A stretch of 64,000 nucleotides of DNA. It comes from Methanoregulaceae archaeon (GTDB taxonomy: Archaea; Halobacteriota; Methanomicrobia; Methanomicrobiales; Methanospirillaceae). Positions within the stretch are counted from its first letter, which is position 1. Each line of letters starts with the position of its first letter. Below are positions 39,670 to 48,262 of this stretch, one piece after another. Below the pieces are notes generated by a model. That model did not search any database, was not told the DNA's origin, and was given only the letters and a program-made list of their open reading frames with translations. The stretch covers positions 1 through 64,000 of the forward strand of contig JACTVG010000002.1 in the NCBI GenBank assembly GCA_015660965.1. Reading direction: 5' to 3'. The position numbers and the translations under genes were made by a program.

Positions 39670-39764
39670 AGGGTTACACTGGCGTGCCTCAAAACGTCCA
39701 GTAATCTTTTTTTAGTCTAGACTCACACTTCACCCAAAAAAGGAACATAATTTTGGATGATTTA

Positions 39765-39986
39765 TCAAAATAATTTATTGTAAAGTTCCTCTCCGAGACA
39801 CTCTTTTGCATGTTTGCACCATTGTGCGCAGGACTCAATATCGTTATAGACAATAAAACCGCATTTACTACATTTTACCGAAATATCGTTAGAAAAAAAT
39901 TCTACCTCTTCACCGCATTGGGGACATTTCTTGATGGCAAGTGTAGGGGTCTGAAAATTGGCTGCACCGGGGCATTTATCTAACAT
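39765..39986 (-). CDS. Small zinc-ribbon protein
   Basis: A 73-residue protein with a clean ribbon CPQCGEEVEFF...VKCSKCGFIVYN and a second Cys-rich part CAQWCKHAKECLGEELYNKL. An ATG at 39986 and a GAGAG stretch just before support the start. Resembles small archaeal metal-binding proteins without assigned function. Confidence 0.75.
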   Translation of the reverse strand: MLDKCPGAANFQTPTLAIKKCPQCGEEVEFFSNDISVKCSKCGFIVYNDIESCAQWCKHAKECLGEELYNKLF

Positions 39987-40109
39987 ATTTTTTTCTCTCT
40001 TGTATCAAAAAATAGATTTTACAATTTAAGAGTCTGTTGTTACTACCCTTCTTTCAATTATTATCTGATCTCGCAAAACGTTCATGCTTATGGAATACCA
40101 TTTGCAATT

Positions 40110-40772
40110 ATGTATCTTACGTGGTTTGGGCATTCTTGTGTTCTGTTGTCGGGCACAAAAAAGATACTAATCGATCCGTTTATTGAAGGTGGACGCCTTT
40201 CCCATACAAAGCCAGATTTTGTGGTGGTCACTCACGGGCATGCCGATCATATGGGTGAAGCAGTTACCCTAAAACGAAAAACTGTCGCTATTACGGAGAT
40301 TGCAAAATTCTTAAAAGCAAAGGGTGTGCCAGCTGAAAGCCTCAATATTGGTGGGACAATTGAGTTACAAGGGGTTACATTCACAATGACACCTGCGATG
40401 CACTCTGGACGGATTGAAGAGGCGGGTAGAGGTTATGGAGGAGGGACTGCTGCAGGTTTTGTTATTGGAATGGATGGGGTTTCGGTATACCATGCAGGTG
40501 ACACGGGGCTATTTTCTGATATGAAACTGATTGGGGAACTCTACCACCCCAATGTCGCACTTCTTCCGATTGGAGGTCGTTTTACGATGGGACCAAATGA
40601 GGCAATGATAGCGGCAAATTATGTTGGTGCAAAACTCGTAATTCCAATCCACTATAACACATGGGATAAGATCGTACAAGATCCGCTGAAATTCAAAAAT
40701 GCAGTTGAGAGAACAACTGATATTGAAGTAAAAATTCTAAAACCCGGTGAAAAAATCGAGATCAATGCTTAA
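40110..40772 (+). CDS. UPF0173 metal-dependent hydrolase
   Basis: A 220-residue metallo-beta-lactamase-fold hydrolase. Metal motif HxHxDH is seen as VVTHGHADHMGEAV, with further ligands in TPAMHSGRI, VYHAGDTGLFSDMKL and VIPIHYNTWDK. The opening MYLTWFGHSCVLLSGTKKIL is typical of UPF0173. Substrate unknown. No Shine-Dalgarno is evident, so the start may be leaderless. Transcribed alone and convergent with fae-hps. Confidence 0.92.
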   Translation: MYLTWFGHSCVLLSGTKKILIDPFIEGGRLSHTKPDFVVVTHGHADHMGEAVTLKRKTVAITEIAKFLKAKGVPAESLNIGGTIELQGVTFTMTPAMHSGRIEEAGRGYGGGTAAGFVIGMDGVSVYHAGDTGLFSDMKLIGELYHPNVALLPIGGRFTMGPNEAMIAANYVGAKLVIPIHYNTWDKIVQDPLKFKNAVERTTDIEVKILKPGEKIEINA

Positions 40773-40888
40773 AATAAAAATTTTCAATAAAATACTCTAT
40801 TTTGATTGTCTCTTTCTCAAAATTTTTCAAATTCACGATTTCTAAATAATAAAAAATTTGAGTTGTAAAAAAACGTTCGACGAATATA

Positions 40889-42076
40889 TTAAAAATCAGT
40901 CATAACTCTGAATTGATCGATCTCTTCGCGATCGAGTTCTTCTATGAATGCTTCAGCGGCGTGATTTATATCCTTACTTGCTGTGATCGCTCGTCCTACA
41001 ACAAGGATATCAGCACCTGCTTTTAGAGCGTCTTTTACCACATTGACGCGTATTCCACCAGCGGTCGCTACTAATAATTTGCCACCAGCTGCTTTCTTGA
41101 GTGCAGGAATATCTCCCCAGGCATGGGCAGCATCATCCGTATCAATAGCCCGATGGAGTTCCACGATGTCAGGCTTAACTTTTAATTTATCAATTATCTT
41201 CACAGGGTTCTGAACATTAAGCATATCAATAATTGAATAGATCCCAACTTTGCGGGATTCAGAAATCGCCTTTTCAATTGTTGATGTTGGAGCTAGACCC
41301 GATATAACCACGGCGTCAGCAGATGCATCAGCCGCCAAACGGGCTTCGAGATTGCCAGTATCGAGAATCTTGAGATCTGCAATAATAAACGCATTGGGGC
41401 GGATCTTGCGGAACTCAGAAATAACACCGAGTCCGAATTTCTTGATAAGTGGGGTTCCAGCTTCGATAATGACGTGGTCGTTTTGGGGGACTTCTGTTAA
41501 TACTGAAGCAACTTTTCCCATATCAACAAGGTCAATTGCAACTTGTAAGTATGGTGGATCCCAGAGACGTTGTACTTTAAAGCCCATGATGACATGAGCG
41601 GCCCGGTCCTTCTCGAAAACAAGTGTCTTAGAATCGGGGAATTTATCGAATGCACGATTGATAGCAAGTTTTGTTGCCCCATAGTTGAAGCGGTAAATCT
41701 TGTTGTAGTCCTTTGCATCGGGGTGAAGGAATGCAGATGCAAGGATTACAATATTTTCCACATCTACCTTTGCGTTGTCGAAAACTTTCTCTTCAACACA
41801 ATCTGCAACTGCTTTAGCAACTGCAGCTTGCACTGGACCGAACATTTGATTTACCTGCGTAATATTTTTTAACGTCACCTTGGGGATCACCAGGGTGACC
41901 GGCTTAGTAAGTAAATTCGGGCGTACAACGGCAAGTAATGGTGTATGTCCTATCGAAAGTTGGGATAGGGCGTTAGCAAAAGCTGCACCAACTGGTCCAT
42001 CTTTATCCCCAATCATCAAATCAACATGAGCGAGCTCGGCACCATCACCAAGAAGGGCTTCACCTACAAGATACAT
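40889..42076 (-). CDS. fae-hps: Bifunctional formaldehyde-activating enzyme / 3-hexulose-6-phosphate synthase
   Basis: A 395-residue fusion found in methanogens. Residues 1-160 are Fae, which condenses formaldehyde with tetrahydromethanopterin; the catalytic His is in GDGAELAHVDLMIGDKDGPV. Residues about 175-395 are Hps, with VAIDLVDMGKVASVLTE, FIIADLKILDTGNLEARLAA and LLVATAGGIRVNVVKDALK, which releases formaldehyde from hexulose phosphate and in archaea supplies ribulose 5-phosphate. The combination links pentose synthesis to the C1 pool. Start MYLVGEALLG is universal for Fae. Upstream DNA has AAGGAG 13 bases before the ATG. Confidence 0.97.
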   Translation of the reverse strand: MYLVGEALLGDGAELAHVDLMIGDKDGPVGAAFANALSQLSIGHTPLLAVVRPNLLTKPVTLVIPKVTLKNITQVNQMFGPVQAAVAKAVADCVEEKVFDNAKVDVENIVILASAFLHPDAKDYNKIYRFNYGATKLAINRAFDKFPDSKTLVFEKDRAAHVIMGFKVQRLWDPPYLQVAIDLVDMGKVASVLTEVPQNDHVIIEAGTPLIKKFGLGVISEFRKIRPNAFIIADLKILDTGNLEARLAADASADAVVISGLAPTSTIEKAISESRKVGIYSIIDMLNVQNPVKIIDKLKVKPDIVELHRAIDTDDAAHAWGDIPALKKAAGGKLLVATAGGIRVNVVKDALKAGADILVVGRAITASKDINHAAEAFIEELDREEIDQFRVMTDF

Positions 42077-42157
42077 GGAACTCTCATTTCTCCTTATACT
42101 AATGTGATTATCGGATATGATAAAGATATCAAATTAAAATAAAAATGCAAGAAAAAA

Positions 42158-42324
42158 TGGGGTCGGTGAGATTTGAACTCACGATCGACGGGTCTCTCCG
42201 ACATGCATCAGTGCTCCAACGGGTCATCACCAATTTCATCAGACGACCCATTGCTCTTCATTTGCAGCACAGGAACGCAAAGACCGCTGGAGCCCGTTGC
42301 CATTCCGGACTAGGCCACGACCCC
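42158..42324 (-). tRNA. tRNA-Trp (CCA anticodon) with intron
   Basis: Minus strand. Acceptor GGGGTCG pairs with CGACCCC, discriminator A at 42158, CCA not encoded. D arm GCC/GGC, anticodon stem ACGGG/CCCGT, T arm GTGAG-TTCAAAT-CTCAC. Exon 1 is 42287-42324 (ends CTCCAG, positions 32-37), exon 2 is 42158-42193, and a 93-nt intron lies between positions 37 and 38. The splice sites form a canonical bulge-helix-bulge: bulges AG|C and AG|A around a central helix CUCC/GGAG. Mature length is 74 nt. The intron contains a C/D-box RNA (separate entry). Confidence 0.95.
42194..42286 (-). ncRNA. C/D-box guide sRNA inside the tRNA-Trp intron
   Basis: Within the intron, in transcript order: a C-like box AATGAAG (about 42256-42262), D' box CTGA (42239-42242), C' box TGATGA (42224-42229) and D box CTGA (42208-42211). 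The 11 bases before D, CCGTTGGAGCA, pair with GCUCCAGCGG of the pre-tRNA; the fifth base upstream of D faces C34. The bases before D', AATGGGTCGT, pair with GACCCGU at the 3' splice site; the fifth base faces residue 39. This matches the known euryarchaeal tRNA-Trp intron that guides 2'-O-methylation of 34 and 39. Residue 39 here is C, not U. Confidence 0.85.
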
Positions 42325-42500
42325 ATCTGTCATGCAGAGGATTTCCCCAGCTGACTATACAAGGTCACAGTAAACAAATAAATCATTTTCCCCATAAAAA
42401 GAATTGGGTATTTAAGAAGTTTCAAAATTTGAGACTGTACAATTTTTTTTTTATTTAATTAAAAACAGATCCAGCAGATCAAAAAATTATTGATATCAAT
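42325..42500. other. Intergenic, promoter of tRNA-Trp
   Basis: AT-rich stretch between the end of the small Cys-rich gene and tRNA-Trp, both leftward. It holds a T-run of about ten bases near 42447 (plus strand) and should contain the tRNA promoter. No gene seen. Confidence 0.35.
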
Positions 42501-42689
42501 TCAAAGCAACCCAAACCAAACCACAAATGAGACAATAATCATCGTGATAAACATCATGATAAGAATTTTATAGAAACACCCTTCACAAATGAAAAGGTGA
42601 TGGGATTTGCAGGAATTACAATACGGTTCTAAACAGATTTTGCAGGTCTGGCTTGTTTTATGTTCGGGATGTTTTTTGCAATGCGTCAT
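42501..42689 (-). CDS. Small B-box-like zinc-finger membrane protein
   Basis: A 62-residue protein: MTHCKKHPEHKTSQTCKICL, EPYCNSCKSHHLFICEGCF and a C-terminal transmembrane helix ILIMMFITMIIVSFVVWFGLL. The C..H..C..C..C..C..H pattern resembles a B-box zinc finger, followed directly by the membrane anchor. Such proteins are scattered in methanogens with no assigned function. The longer frame from a GTG at 42746 would overlap the deaminase gene by 17 nt and adds unlike sequence, so I prefer the ATG at 42689. Confidence 0.65.
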   Translation of the reverse strand: MTHCKKHPEHKTSQTCKICLEPYCNSCKSHHLFICEGCFYKILIMMFITMIIVSFVVWFGLL

Positions 42690-42729
42690 TAGGAAAGGTA
42701 AAACTTTATCATTAAAAACAATTTGGTAA

Positions 42730-44040
42730 TCAAGATTGATTAGCACGGTTCACAAGATCGAATGCTACCTTTCCTGCACCAGTGAGTATCTCCTGTTCAC
42801 CTTGAACTTCACGCTCTAACATGAGAACTTTTCCATCACAGAGCACTGTTTCAACAGATGCTCCGTTACAGGAGTATACAATATTGGATATGGGATTATG
42901 CATCGGAACGTTTTCTGAACTTCGGGTAGTAACGAGCACAATATCAGCAGGTGAGCCAACTGCAAGAATTCCGGTTGGCAATCCAAGCGCCCGAGCGCCC
43001 GCTAAAGTGGCCATATGGAGAGCTTCCGGAGCTGTTAACAACGTCGGATCATTCCAGAAAAATTTTTGGATTAATGAAGCTGTTTTCATCTCCTCAAACA
43101 TATCGAGATTATTGTTTGATGAACATCCATCCGTGCCTAAAGAAATATTTGTATTAGCCGCTTTCAACCAGTGGTACGGCATCGCTCGATGGGTTGCAAG
43201 CTTCATGTTACTCACTGGATTATGTGACGCACTCACTCCCCGTTTCCCGAACAATTGACACTCAGCTTCATCGAGCCAGCAACAGTGAGCAGCAACAGTT
43301 CGCGGTGTTAAAATTCCGCATTCGTCAAGTACCGCAACAGGACCTTTTCCGTGCTGTGAAAGACAATCATTTACTTCTTTCTCGGTCTCGCTCACATGAA
43401 TATGGATACCAATCTTATGCTCCGCCGCACACTCAGCACACCAAGAGAGCCCCTCTTTGGAAACCGTATAAGGTGCATGGGGGCCAACAGCAGAACGAAT
43501 TTTTGGGTTATTGAGGGACCTAATATGGTTGACCAGTTTCTCTGTTGCTTTACATTCCAATTCGCGTTTATCTGGATTTGCAAGGTCTATGAATCCATGA
43601 GATAATACCGCACGTATTCCCATCTCATTGACAGCCCGTGCAGTATCTTCCATAAAAAAGTACATGTCGTTAAAGGCTGTTGTCCCTGATTTAATCATCT
43701 CTAGGCAAGCGAGTTTAGTCCCCCAGTAAACATCGTCACCCGTAAGTTTTGCTTCGAGAGGCCAGATCTTTTGGGATAGCCAATCATGAAGAAACATATC
43801 ATCGGCGTACCCCCGAAGCAGTGTCATTGCTGAGTGGGTGTGCGTATTAACCAAACCAGGTAGTGCAATTGCACCGTCTGCATCAATGATAAACTCGGCT
43901 TTTCCTTTGTGGACCTTTCGTATATTTTCTCCAATATCTCTGATTACTCCTGTTTCATCTATAAAAATATCAGCGGGATTCCCGTTAACTTTAACATTAG
44001 TGATTAGTAGCGAGTAATTTTTCTGAAAAATTTCATCCAT
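42730..44040 (-). CDS. dadD: 5'-deoxyadenosine / methylthioadenosine / SAH deaminase
   Basis: A 436-residue amidohydrolase. Metal ligands HxH in GLVNTHTHSAMTLLRGY, His in VGPHAPYTVS, His in IGIHIHVSETEKEV and Asp in SLGTDGCSSNNNLDM are all present. The family deaminates the adenine ring of methylthioadenosine, S-adenosylhomocysteine and 5'-deoxyadenosine. The ATG at 44040 follows GAGGGTGGAT; the frame extends 13 codons further to overlap the phosphorylase gene. The neighbouring phosphorylase takes the inosine product, so the two form a salvage operon. Confidence 0.9.
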   Translation of the reverse strand: MDEIFQKNYSLLITNVKVNGNPADIFIDETGVIRDIGENIRKVHKGKAEFIIDADGAIALPGLVNTHTHSAMTLLRGYADDMFLHDWLSQKIWPLEAKLTGDDVYWGTKLACLEMIKSGTTAFNDMYFFMEDTARAVNEMGIRAVLSHGFIDLANPDKRELECKATEKLVNHIRSLNNPKIRSAVGPHAPYTVSKEGLSWCAECAAEHKIGIHIHVSETEKEVNDCLSQHGKGPVAVLDECGILTPRTVAAHCCWLDEAECQLFGKRGVSASHNPVSNMKLATHRAMPYHWLKAANTNISLGTDGCSSNNNLDMFEEMKTASLIQKFFWNDPTLLTAPEALHMATLAGARALGLPTGILAVGSPADIVLVTTRSSENVPMHNPISNIVYSCNGASVETVLCDGKVLMLEREVQGEQEILTGAGKVAFDLVNRANQS

Positions 44041-44075
44041 TACATATCCACCCTCATTTTTCTCTGGTACCATAT

Positions 44076-44750
44076 TCAACCCAATTTTTTTATTATTGCA
44101 GACACTATCTGTTCCGTTCGGTATCGATTCGAACGAGACGTGGCAAGGATATGTTCGTATGTGAGTACAACTTCACCTAAGCCGTTTGCATAATTGTCAA
44201 CTGTACAGAGGGCTGCAAATTCCATATCAAGTTCGCATGCAAGAGTTGCTTCGCTTGCGACAGTCATACCGACAATATCGGCAAATTTCGCAAGCGCTTG
44301 TACTTCCGCTATTGTCTCGATTCTCGGGCCAGGTGTCTGAACATATATCCCACCATACTTTGCTTCTGGAACGATATGAGAGAGTTTTTTACTTAGATGT
44401 TGTGAGAGTTCGGGACGGATATGCTCAATTTTATGATCATGGATGGAGGGGATATCAGAAATAGACATATAATCTGTTGGGATTACGATGGAACCGAGTG
44501 TAATTTTCGGCTTTAAGGATCCAGAGGAACCAATTGAAACTATTTTATCAACTCCAACAAGTGCCAGAGCAGATAAGTTGGCACGGAAATTAATTCGGTG
44601 AGGGGGTAAGTCTTTTTGGTGACGCATTAACATCACTACATCACCGCACAAAAGCTCTGCATTACCAAACGGTGTGTATATACAACGCTTTTCGAACGTT
44701 GGAAGATCTGAAAAGAGGAGGCTTGTACCACCTATAATTCCCAGAGTCAT
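44076..44750 (-). CDS. S-methyl-5'-thioinosine phosphorylase (MTIP/MTAP family)
   Basis: A 224-residue purine nucleoside phosphorylase of the MTAP family. GIIGGTSLLFSDLPTFEKR, MLMRHQKDLPPHRINFRANL, IGSSGSLKPKITLGSIVIPT, YVQTPGPRIETIAEVQAL and MTVASEATLACELDMEFAAL are the family blocks. It phosphorolyses methylthioinosine to hypoxanthine and methylthioribose-1-phosphate. The size and pairing with the downstream deaminase point to thioinosine rather than thioadenosine as substrate; this is inference from the methanogen pathway. It is 35 nt upstream of dadD. Confidence 0.85.
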   Translation of the reverse strand: MTLGIIGGTSLLFSDLPTFEKRCIYTPFGNAELLCGDVVMLMRHQKDLPPHRINFRANLSALALVGVDKIVSIGSSGSLKPKITLGSIVIPTDYMSISDIPSIHDHKIEHIRPELSQHLSKKLSHIVPEAKYGGIYVQTPGPRIETIAEVQALAKFADIVGMTVASEATLACELDMEFAALCTVDNYANGLGEVVLTYEHILATSRSNRYRTEQIVSAIIKKLG

Positions 44751-44910
44751 ACAACTCCCACTATGGATATTCTTATCCCGCAGTAATCCATGATAACCTC
44801 TATCAGTCAGTTGTTGGACGTGTGATTTCTAATAATTAGCGCGTCTGCTGCTAGTACAACAATACTTGTAAAACCTTAATTAGAGTAATTCAATAACATG
44901 TGGTATTGAT

Positions 44911-45504
44911 ATGGAACTCACACAACCTGAATCAACGCAGCCGCCTCGATTGCCGCTAGAACCGCAGAATCCCGTACCTTCTATTGGTGTTCCTGGAGTG
45001 CGCTGGGTGCTGGTCCGGGCGGCACTATTAAGTTTATTAATTGTTATTTTCCTTGTTGGTGTGGTTTGGTTAGTTGGTATTTCACTATTTTCTGGAACTA
45101 ATATCCCAGTTGGTATCGGTTCAACACCGCAAACAACCATCTTTCCATCTCCAACTGTAACGAATCCTACTGCATCGATAACAATTACTCCAACCGAGTC
45201 CACCGATGTATTACCTAGAAATCAAGAATTATACTTCTATTTCGGGTTAAAGGATACGGCTGGTCATCTAACTGTGATCTTTGATGGTGGCCCAGGTAAA
45301 GCGATGGTAAAAGAAATTAATGTGAGACTTACACGACCCGATAATACTGTTGATACCAGGATAATGCCAATTCAAAACGAATTTCCAGAAGTTACTCTAC
45401 AGGGTTCAAAGAATACCGATCGTCTTGAAGTGTTTGTCACTTTCTTATCCGGAAAAACTTACAAAATCGTTGATGAACAAGTGCCATATCGGCAATCTAT
45501 TTAA
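44911..45504 (+). CDS. Membrane-anchored extracytoplasmic protein
   Basis: A 197-residue hypothetical protein. A Pro/Gln-rich cytoplasmic N terminus (about 1-30) is followed by a single transmembrane helix (RAALLSLLIVIFLVGVVWLV), a Thr/Pro/Ser-rich linker (TIFPSPTVTNPTASITITPT) and a beta-rich domain ending QVPYRQSI that contains LYFYFGLKDTAGHLTVIFDG and VKEINVRLTRPDN. The layout is typical of Methanomicrobiales surface proteins; I know no function. It lies 160 bp from the divergent phosphorylase gene. Confidence 0.7.
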   Translation: MELTQPESTQPPRLPLEPQNPVPSIGVPGVRWVLVRAALLSLLIVIFLVGVVWLVGISLFSGTNIPVGIGSTPQTTIFPSPTVTNPTASITITPTESTDVLPRNQELYFYFGLKDTAGHLTVIFDGGPGKAMVKEINVRLTRPDNTVDTRIMPIQNEFPEVTLQGSKNTDRLEVFVTFLSGKTYKIVDEQVPYRQSI

Positions 45505-45592
45505 TAATCTACAAATTCTTTTTTTCGAAAAATCATACAACAATATTTCCAAAACAATTCTTTTAACTAATTACGTTCAATAGGATAAGAGC

Positions 45593-45664
45593 GGGCCGAT
45601 AGATCAGGGGTAGATCGCTACCTTGGCATGGTAGAGGCCGCGGGTTCAATTCCCGCTCGGTCCA
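45593..45664 (+). tRNA. tRNA-Ala (GGC anticodon)
   Basis: Acceptor GGGCCGA pairs with TCGGTCC and includes the alanine identity pair G3-U70. Anticodon stem-loop CTACC-TTGGCAT-GGTAG gives anticodon GGC. T arm is GCGGG-TTCAATT-CCCGC; discriminator A at 45664; CCA is not encoded; no intron. 72 nt. Confidence 0.96.
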
Positions 45665-45730
45665 TCTATTTTACAGAAACTAAACGTACATTTTTTAGTT
45701 TTCATGCACAGGTTAGTTGGGGGAACGACA

Positions 45731-46360
45731 ATGCGTGTTCGTGATCTGATTCTTCCTGAAGATAAAGTATTTTTTACGCTATTCAAGGACATGGGGTCTG
45801 CAATTAGTGAAGCTGCGAAGGTTTTAAACGAAATAACACATGAACTTCCACAAGGCACTGAAAAAGCTCATAGGGTTCGTCAATTAGAGCATCAAGGAGA
45901 CGAAATAACCCGCCATGTTTACGAACAATTGAATGAATCGCTGATTACTCCCCTTGAACCTGAGGAAATTTCTCGGTTGGCTCCTGATATGGATGATGTA
46001 ATGGATCGTATTGATCGGGTTACGCAACAGATATGTAATTACGGGCTGACTGAATCTAATGAAACTCTCAAGGAATTCTCTTACTTAATCTTACTCGCGA
46101 CAACCGAGATCTCACAAGCCATTGACAGTCTGAAATTATTAACACATTCAGAAAATGTCAAGAATCATACGAGCGAAATTAACCGGCTCTATAATCTTTC
46201 AATTGAACTTCAGTCCCGTGCAGTACTTGAGCTCTTTAAAACTAAGGATCTTCTACTCATAATAAAACTCAAAGATATTTATGAAGGGCTCGGGCGAGTC
46301 TTGGAAAAATGCAATGATGTGGGACATGCACTTAATGATATCAGTATGAATCATTCCTGA
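45731..46360 (+). CDS. DUF47 (PhoU-like) phosphate transport accessory protein, copy 1
   Basis: A 209-residue helical protein of the DUF47/PhoU-like family: MRVRDLILPEDKVFFTLFKD, VRQLEHQGDEITRHVYEQLN, ITPLEPEEISRLAPDMDDVM and LLIIKLKDIYEGLGRVLEKC. The EHQGDE and E/D pattern is the metal-cluster signature of PhoU folds. It is encoded 5 nt before a PiT transporter and presumably gates it. The open frame begins nine codons earlier, but the ATG at 45731 follows GGGGGAACGA and is preferred. Confidence 0.92.
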   Translation: MRVRDLILPEDKVFFTLFKDMGSAISEAAKVLNEITHELPQGTEKAHRVRQLEHQGDEITRHVYEQLNESLITPLEPEEISRLAPDMDDVMDRIDRVTQQICNYGLTESNETLKEFSYLILLATTEISQAIDSLKLLTHSENVKNHTSEINRLYNLSIELQSRAVLELFKTKDLLLIIKLKDIYEGLGRVLEKCNDVGHALNDISMNHS

Positions 46361-46365
46361 TAGGT

Positions 46366-47550
46366 ATGGATCCCCTTATCCTTTTCGGTATCATTTTTGC
46401 TCTTGCATTAAACTTTGTGAATGGGTTAAATGATGCATCACATTCGATTGCTACAGTAGTTGCTACAAAAGCACTTTCACCGAGTAAGGCAGTCTTTCTC
46501 ACTGCAATCTGTAACATGTTCGGACCATTTATATTTTCAACAGCTGTCGCTGCAACAATTGGAACGGCAATCGTACACCCCAATGCTCTTACTCCCTTAT
46601 CGATTATAGTGGCGATGGGTGCTGCTATTATTCTGGTTTTTGTTGCTACCCGAGCTGGAATCCCTATTTCAAGCAGCCATGCAATGGTGGGAGCCCTATT
46701 AGGTGCAGGTCTTGCAGTATATGGACTATCGGCCATTATTGTTCCAGATTGGAACATTCTTGTGCAACTTGCTATTTCCGGTATGATAGGTGCAATCGCT
46801 GGTGGTATCATGCTTGGTTTATTCATGGCATCGTTGGGAGAGGATACACGTTTTGGTATCCTTGTCGGGTCCATATGTGGTTTAGCTATCACAATAACCG
46901 TTCTCATGATTTTCGGCGCGATTAAACTCACAGGTCTACTTGGAATCGTGCTCTTTATTTTTCTCTCTCCAATAATCGGTATGGTGGTTGCTTTTCTTTT
47001 TGATGTCCTCATTTCCCATATGTTCCGGAACTCCAAACAGAATCGAATGAAACGCATTTTCCAACCACTTCATGTTGTTGCGAGTCTATTCCAAGCAGCA
47101 GGTCATGGTGCAAATGATGGTCAACATGCGGTCGGCTTAATTACTGCCCTATTGGTTTCTGCCGGCATTCTCTCCTCATTTGTAGTGCCTATCTGGGCGA
47201 TTCTTGTATCTGCCGTTGCTATTGGTCTTGGTACCTGTTTCGGTGGGTGGGCGGTTGTAGATAAAATGGCAAAAAAGATAACTAAGATTCGGCCATATCA
47301 GGGTTTTTCAGCTGCAACTGCGGGTAGTGTTACCCTTGCTCTAGTCACATCTTATGGTGTACCTGTATCTTCTACTCACGTGATAAGTGGTGCAATTATT
47401 GGAGTTGGTTCAACACGCGGGAAAAATGCGGTACAGTGGGATGTTGTGCGAGAGATGATGATCGCATGGGTTGTTACAATTCCCCTAGCTCTCGTAATTG
47501 CCTTTGGTGGATATTATTTGGTTGCCACGATCGTCCCTCATCTCGTCTGA
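46366..47550 (+). CDS. pit: PiT-family inorganic phosphate transporter, copy 1
   Basis: A 394-residue low-affinity phosphate permease with about ten helices. The two PiT signatures are inverted halves: FVNGLNDASHSIATVVATKA near the start and QAAGHGANDGQHAVGLI in the second half. SRAxGIPISSSHAMVGALLG and YGVPVSSTHVISGAIIGVG flank them. A central loop of about 60 residues is cytoplasmic. Co-transcribed with the DUF47 gene 5 nt upstream. Confidence 0.94.
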   Translation: MDPLILFGIIFALALNFVNGLNDASHSIATVVATKALSPSKAVFLTAICNMFGPFIFSTAVAATIGTAIVHPNALTPLSIIVAMGAAIILVFVATRAGIPISSSHAMVGALLGAGLAVYGLSAIIVPDWNILVQLAISGMIGAIAGGIMLGLFMASLGEDTRFGILVGSICGLAITITVLMIFGAIKLTGLLGIVLFIFLSPIIGMVVAFLFDVLISHMFRNSKQNRMKRIFQPLHVVASLFQAAGHGANDGQHAVGLITALLVSAGILSSFVVPIWAILVSAVAIGLGTCFGGWAVVDKMAKKITKIRPYQGFSAATAGSVTLALVTSYGVPVSSTHVISGAIIGVGSTRGKNAVQWDVVREMMIAWVVTIPLALVIAFGGYYLVATIVPHLV

Positions 47551-47604
47551 AGTAAAAATCGCCACATTTTTTATCTGATCTATCCGATTATCAGACAGGT
47601 AATT

Positions 47605-48234
47605 ATGGGCTTAAGGGAATGGCTGATACCGCAAGATTATATTTTTTTTGATCTTTTTGATAAACAAACAAAGATTGTAACTGATGCGGCGCAAAAACTC
47701 GTTGTTCTCACAGAAGATTTTACAAATGTGAAAGAAAAGCAACATGAAATTGTACTGCTTGAACATCAAGGTGACGAGGTCACGCATGAAATCTATGAGC
47801 AGCTGAATCGTACATTCATAACACCCCTTGAACCTGAGGAGATTTCACGCCTTGCTTCAGGTCTTGACGAGGTTCTAGATTTTATAGATGGAACGACGGA
47901 GATGATGCTCTATTATAGTATAGAATCAACAGATTCGGCGATGATTGAATTAGCTAAACTCATTCATATGCAATGTACTCAGATTGAAGGGGCAGTCCAT
48001 GGTATCCGTTCAATCAAAAATCCAAAATATATTGAAGAATGCTGCATTGAAGTAAATCGAATTGAAAATCTAGCTGATGATATCCTTGCCCATGCGATTA
48101 CCGACCTCTTCCAAACCAAGGATGCGATGACCATCATCAAGCTCAAAGATATATACGAGCATTTGGAGTCAGCAACCGATTATTGCGAAGATGTAGCAAA
48201 CGTGCTTTCAGATATCGCAATTCGACACTCATGA
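47605..48234 (+). CDS. DUF47 (PhoU-like) phosphate transport accessory protein, copy 2
   Basis: A 209-residue paralogue of the protein at 45731 with the same length and motifs (EIVLLEHQGDEVTHEIYEQL, TPLEPEEISRLASGLDEVLD, TIIKLKDIYEHLESATDYCE). Begins the second of two tandem phosphate modules, 54 nt after the first transporter, so a single four-gene transcript is likely. Confidence 0.93.
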   Translation: MGLREWLIPQDYIFFDLFDKQTKIVTDAAQKLVVLTEDFTNVKEKQHEIVLLEHQGDEVTHEIYEQLNRTFITPLEPEEISRLASGLDEVLDFIDGTTEMMLYYSIESTDSAMIELAKLIHMQCTQIEGAVHGIRSIKNPKYIEECCIEVNRIENLADDILAHAITDLFQTKDAMTIIKLKDIYEHLESATDYCEDVANVLSDIAIRHS

Positions 48235-48262
48235 AGAATATAGCATTCATCGTTGATAGGAT

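Noticed and set aside
45704-45730. Nine-codon N-terminal extension of the first DUF47 protein
   Set aside because: The extension contains the Shine-Dalgarno and lies just after tRNA-Ala; the second copy and the family begin at the MxxRxxLxP motif, so the later ATG is used.
46341-47057. A 238-codon minus-strand frame opposite the first PiT gene
   Set aside because: It mirrors the hydrophobic codons of the PiT transporter. The product is an Ile/Pro/Thr-rich low-information sequence with no domain.
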